Shown here one piece after another: positions 61,283 to 64,000 of a stretch of 64,000 bases of DNA. Positions within the stretch are counted from its first letter, which is position 1. The number at the start of each line of letters is the position of its first letter. The DNA comes from Nitrososphaerales archaeon (GTDB lineage: Archaea; Thermoproteota; Nitrososphaeria; Nitrososphaerales; CADDZS01). Under the pieces are notes generated by a model. That model was given only the letters and a program-made list of their open reading frames with translations, ran no database searches and was not told the DNA's origin. The stretch lies in assembly GCA_030041295.1 (NCBI GenBank), contig JASHOD010000142.1, positions 1 through 64,000 of the forward strand. The letters run 5' to 3'. Position numbers and translations under genes: made by a program.

Positions 61283-61324
61283 TGTTCAAAAAAGTTTGAA
61301 CAGAATATTCGGGGGCTGTTCAAA
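61283..61324. promoter_or_regulatory. TGTTCAAA inverted repeat plus third half-site
   Basis: TGTTCAAA (61283-61290), a 4-base spacer and TTTGAACA (61295-61302) form a perfect 8-bp inverted repeat. Another TGTTCAAA lies at 61317-61324, 34 bp from the first in direct orientation. The array lies 50-90 bp upstream of the DUF4382 start and about 170 bp upstream of the winged-helix gene. Confidence 0.65.
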
Positions 61325-61375
61325 AATAATGGTTCTAGTATTCATTCCTTCCATAAATCTGGCTGAGAACGATAC

Positions 61376-62530
61376 ATGTCGTCTGTTAGGAATGTCGTGT
61401 TATCAGGGGTTATCGCCGCAATCATTGCGGTCGGCTTGATTTTAGCTGTTGTCCTAGTTCCTGGAACCGGCTTGAGCGTCCGAGTCAGTTCTACCACGAC
61501 TGCGTCTGTTAGTTCTACTCTATCGACTGAGAGTGCCCAAAGCATTAGCTCAGAGTCGAGTGGTCAGGGCTATATGGCCGTGCTCCTTACAGATCCTCCG
61601 ACCGTGCCAGCGAATGTAACCGCCGTATACATGCAGTATGACCAAGTCCAAGCGCACATCGCTGATGCTGGAAATCAAACGGGTTGGTACGATCTTTCCG
61701 GGTCAGGGGCAATCAATCTCATGGGATTAGTTAACGCCTCTCAAACCATTGCGAACCAGACGCTCCCCTTTGGCAAGTTCAACGGCTTGAGATTCAATGT
61801 GACAGGAGTGACAATTACATATGAGAGCCAAAATTACACAGCCCAAACAATCTACGGTGAGAATACACTATACGTCTGGATTCCCGGAGGAATCAATGTG
61901 ACGGTAGCACAAACAACTGCGGCATTGATTGATCTCTCCCCGACTGTCCTCATGACGGGAGGGTCGAGCAACCCATCTTTCGTGTTTGTTCCAGCCGCTG
62001 TTGGCTATGTCATTCCAACGGCATCGATACCGGCAGAATCGTATGCAATTGGGAATAAAGCGATCCTCACGACGAATTCCTGGTGGGTAACTACGATAGA
62101 ACAAGGTACGAAATTCGGAATCTCAAAAGTCAGCTTGACGCCGACATCGCTGAACATAACGGTGGTTAACCAAGGCACGACTTCGATAATTATGAGGCTC
62201 GTTGCGGTTACTACTCAAACATCTACTGCTGGAGGAATCGAGGGCGAGTTAAGAAGTTCGGATGTATTTGCAATTGAAAGCAATGGATCATTGGTAAATC
62301 TCAATACGAGCAGCACACAGTCTGTCGATAATCAGGTTGGAGCGGGGGGATTGATACTTGCTCCGGGTCAAACTGTTATTCTGCATTACAGCGGATCTAT
62401 TGTAATTGGCACCCAGATTTCTCTGGGACTACATATGACTTCTCAGTCAATTACGACTTCGACGATGTATCACGTTTGGGTTCAGGGCAATAACCAGATA
62501 GCTCAGGCGGCGGTGAAGGCGTCATCATGA
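61376..62530 (+). CDS. DUF4382-domain surface protein
   Basis: 384 aa. A N-terminal membrane helix (VLSGVIAAIIAVGLILAVVLVPG), a Ser/Thr-rich stalk and then a DUF4382 domain (MAVLLTDPPTVPANVTAVYM, TGWYDLSGSGAINLMGLV, LPFGKFNGLRFNVTGVTITY). A second beta-rich domain follows (GISKVSLTPTSLNITVVNQG). Many NxS/T sites suggest glycosylation outside the cell. DUF4382 proteins are anchored extracellular proteins of unknown role in archaea and bacteria. Confidence 0.85.
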   Translation: MSSVRNVVLSGVIAAIIAVGLILAVVLVPGTGLSVRVSSTTTASVSSTLSTESAQSISSESSGQGYMAVLLTDPPTVPANVTAVYMQYDQVQAHIADAGNQTGWYDLSGSGAINLMGLVNASQTIANQTLPFGKFNGLRFNVTGVTITYESQNYTAQTIYGENTLYVWIPGGINVTVAQTTAALIDLSPTVLMTGGSSNPSFVFVPAAVGYVIPTASIPAESYAIGNKAILTTNSWWVTTIEQGTKFGISKVSLTPTSLNITVVNQGTTSIIMRLVAVTTQTSTAGGIEGELRSSDVFAIESNGSLVNLNTSSTQSVDNQVGAGGLILAPGQTVILHYSGSIVIGTQISLGLHMTSQSITTSTMYHVWVQGNNQIAQAAVKASS

Positions 62531-62643
62531 CACCACATGAAATCGCACGAGAGCTAGTCGGATTGGCAAAAACAGAAAAAGATAAGCGCCGAGTAGAGAT
62601 CCTGTTAAACTCCCTCACGCTTGAGAAACCTAGTGCACGTTAG
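62527..62643 (+). CDS. Possible 38-residue microprotein coupled to the DUF4382 gene
   Basis: The ATG overlaps the DUF4382 stop (ATGA), indicating translational coupling. The sequence MTPHEIARELVGLAKTEKDK is helical and charged, without a known domain. The coupling is the main support. Confidence 0.35.
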   Translation: MTPHEIARELVGLAKTEKDKRRVEILLNSLTLEKPSAR

Positions 62644-63035
62644 AGACTAACGAGTAAAAAATCGGAGTGAATATCCGATATCGAATTCAAAATGAGTCCG
62701 AACCGACGGTGAGTCTTTCCCTTTGAATTGGGCTGATTCGACAACGGACCCGATCTAACACTCGTAGAATTCTGGGTCGAATCCGTTGTAGATTCGGGCC
62801 TGTCTCTTACGACGCTCAGCCCTCTGCAATAGCCTTTGTTTTGAAGCGCTCATTACGTAACCTAACTGTTCACCAACAGTCACTCGCTATTTAACGAAAT
62901 GAGTGAAGCTTACAGTAATTCGACAATGGCCGAATGTAGGTTAGTTCTCATGTCTACTTTGCTTGGAATACGAGTTTGAAAATTGACAGCTGACAACCCA
63001 ATAATTGGTGGGAGCCTTTCACTTCTTCGTCCTCA
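62644..63035. other. Gap between DUF4382 and DUF1028 genes
   Basis: About 390 bases. It contains the possible microprotein frame at 62755-62853 on the minus strand and otherwise no recognised feature. Two inverted AT/GC-mixed stretches (CGGAGTGAATATCCG near 62660) are short. Confidence 0.3.
62755..62853 (-). CDS. Possible 32-residue basic microprotein
   Basis: ATG 62853 opens a frame MSASKQRLLQRAERRKRQAR, then a short acidic/aromatic end (YNGFDPEFYEC). The strong basic helix could bind RNA or DNA. No homologue was recognised, so this may be spurious. Confidence 0.3.
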   Translation of the reverse strand: MSASKQRLLQRAERRKRQARIYNGFDPEFYEC

Positions 63036-63971
63036 TCATAAATGGAGAATCTCATTCAAAATCCCGGGATCATTTGACATTAGTCCGATCCGCGGTAACG
63101 TTCTAGCAACTTGCTTCCAATCCTTGTTCTTGCTGAAAACTTTCTTGAAGATTGGTCTTGCTTCTTTGAGTCTCTTTGCTTGCACTAAACTTACGGCCTG
63201 CCAAAATTCGATTTCTTCTATTTCAGGGGCGAATTCGCTTGCCATTTTGTAGGCTTTGAAAGAGTCCCCAAACCTTCGACGATTGAGCAAGTCATCGCCT
63301 TTGTTAGCCCATTCGTACCCTCTTTGCAAACGCAATAGTCTCTTAATCTCGGGCAGAGGTTTCTTCGAATCTTCAACGCGAAGATCGATTAGTCTTCCAG
63401 TCCAAGAATTAGGCGCTATTTTTGGAGAGACAACAAGAATCGCGGCGGATTGTTTCCCTCTGACATCGCCTCCCGCTTTTTCTGCTGCTTCAAGAGCTTG
63501 AATCAAACGCTCAGCTAAAGGCAACCTATTTTTTCCTTGAACGGCGGAAGTGTTTTTGTAACTCTTCGCCATAGCTTCCCAGATCGTGTCGTTACGCATG
63601 ATATTTGCTTGGCAAGTAAAACCATCTCCTTCCACATGACCCGCTTCTGGAAAGCATTTCTTTCCTGTGTGCACGGCGGTGCGTCCTCTGGAGTCAACTA
63701 GGGCAACCTGTCTTGTTTCAGACCGTGAATCTGATTCGAGCATTGCGTCAAGCGCCTCTCTTGCGCTCTTTCCACCTGCCATAAGTTCCAAACCGAGCGG
63801 CCCGTAGCTCGCATCAACCATCGCCTGGGTTGCGACCGCACCGACACCTGCCCTAGCCCATGATACAATGGAACCCACCGAGAACCAATGAGATTGAACG
63901 GCAACGCCTAATTCCCCGGTCTCTTTATCGCGAGCGACGATAGAATATGTCAATTGAAAACCATCTATCAA
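63036..63971 (-). CDS. DUF1028-family (Ntn-hydrolase-like) protein
   Basis: 311 aa. The N-terminal 210 residues match DUF1028: TYSIVARDKETGELGVAVQS, VSWARAGVGAVATQAMVDAS, RQVALVDSRGRTAVHTGKKC and SAAILVVSPKIAP. Its fold is Ntn-hydrolase-like, and members are often found near peptidase and amino-acid genes. The C-terminal 90 residues contain helical repeats of TPR type (DDLLNRRRFGDSFKAYKMAS, FWQAVSLVQAKRLKEARPIF). The enzyme activity is unknown. Confidence 0.88.
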   Translation of the reverse strand: MIDGFQLTYSIVARDKETGELGVAVQSHWFSVGSIVSWARAGVGAVATQAMVDASYGPLGLELMAGGKSAREALDAMLESDSRSETRQVALVDSRGRTAVHTGKKCFPEAGHVEGDGFTCQANIMRNDTIWEAMAKSYKNTSAVQGKNRLPLAERLIQALEAAEKAGGDVRGKQSAAILVVSPKIAPNSWTGRLIDLRVEDSKKPLPEIKRLLRLQRGYEWANKGDDLLNRRRFGDSFKAYKMASEFAPEIEEIEFWQAVSLVQAKRLKEARPIFKKVFSKNKDWKQVARTLPRIGLMSNDPGILNEILHL

Positions 63972-64000
63972 GACTGTTTATTCTTTTTGATCCGAATTTA

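Noticed and set aside
1-64000. CRISPR array, rRNA genes, prophage or replication origin
   Set aside because: No regularly spaced repeats, rRNA-like segments, integrase/att pairs or Cdc6/ORB clusters were recognised on reading; a computed repeat and covariance-model search would be decisive.

Overview
The window is archaeal and most resembles a heterotrophic member of the Nitrososphaeria (Thaumarchaeota). The evidence is a eukaryotic-type DNA topoisomerase IB, a diphthine synthase, a presenilin-like protease, an intron-bearing tRNA-Tyr with the archaeal C1-G72 pair and no encoded CCA, TATA boxes about 25-35 bp upstream of start codons (often implying leaderless mRNAs), many TTG starts and moderate GC. 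No ammonia-oxidation genes are present. The placement rests on gene content only; no phylogeny was possible.

Layout. 1-2.3 kb: the 5' part of a metal-binding ABC lipoprotein gene, a nitroreductase and a HIT protein. 2.5-27.5 kb: an island for peptide and amino-acid derivative use. It holds two tail-to-tail copies of an APC permease plus proline-iminopeptidase cassette around a CE4 deacetylase, an M20 peptidase, an alcohol dehydrogenase, two aldo/keto reductases, and pyroglutamyl peptidase next to a two-subunit hydantoinase/oxoprolinase pair (probably a 5-oxoprolinase route). A D-threonine aldolase/D-serine dehydratase-like enzyme and two FAD amine/amino-acid oxidoreductases follow, with small membrane, zinc-ribbon and winged-helix genes between them. 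27.6-31.6 kb: topoisomerase IB interrupted by a 400-residue intein with an intact-looking homing-endonuclease domain, then a decayed, GC-rich esterase pseudogene. 31.6-51.4 kb: mostly housekeeping and signalling genes. They include an Lrp regulator with a palindromic site, S-adenosylhomocysteinase, an AAA ATPase, a NUDIX enzyme, a radical SAM protein, a class III adenylate cyclase with a TolB-like and TPR C-terminus, a PP2C phosphatase, a gamma-carbonic-anhydrase-like protein, an ABC-2 exporter, SixA, thioredoxin-like proteins, a methyltransferase, a membrane glycosyltransferase, and dodecin. 51.4-52.4 kb: a broken TnpB. 52.5-64 kb: diphthine synthase fused to DUF357, a presenilin-like protease, a cytochrome oxidase operon (CoxII-CoxI-membrane cupredoxin), tRNA-Tyr with two apparent introns, a nitrilase-family amidohydrolase, a membrane-linked winged-helix regulator facing a DUF4382 surface protein across a strong inverted repeat, and a DUF1028 protein.

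How it fits together. Peptidases release proline and pyroglutamate from peptides, permeases import amino acids, and oxoprolinase, racemase/aldolase and FAD oxidase genes feed the products into central metabolism. Electrons can leave through a copper-based aerobic oxidase whose operon carries its own membrane-anchored cupredoxin. Several reading frames (pcp, PP2C, 23.6-24.3 kb, TnpB, esterase) have missing starts or frameshifts. Some are genuine decay; others may be assembly indels.
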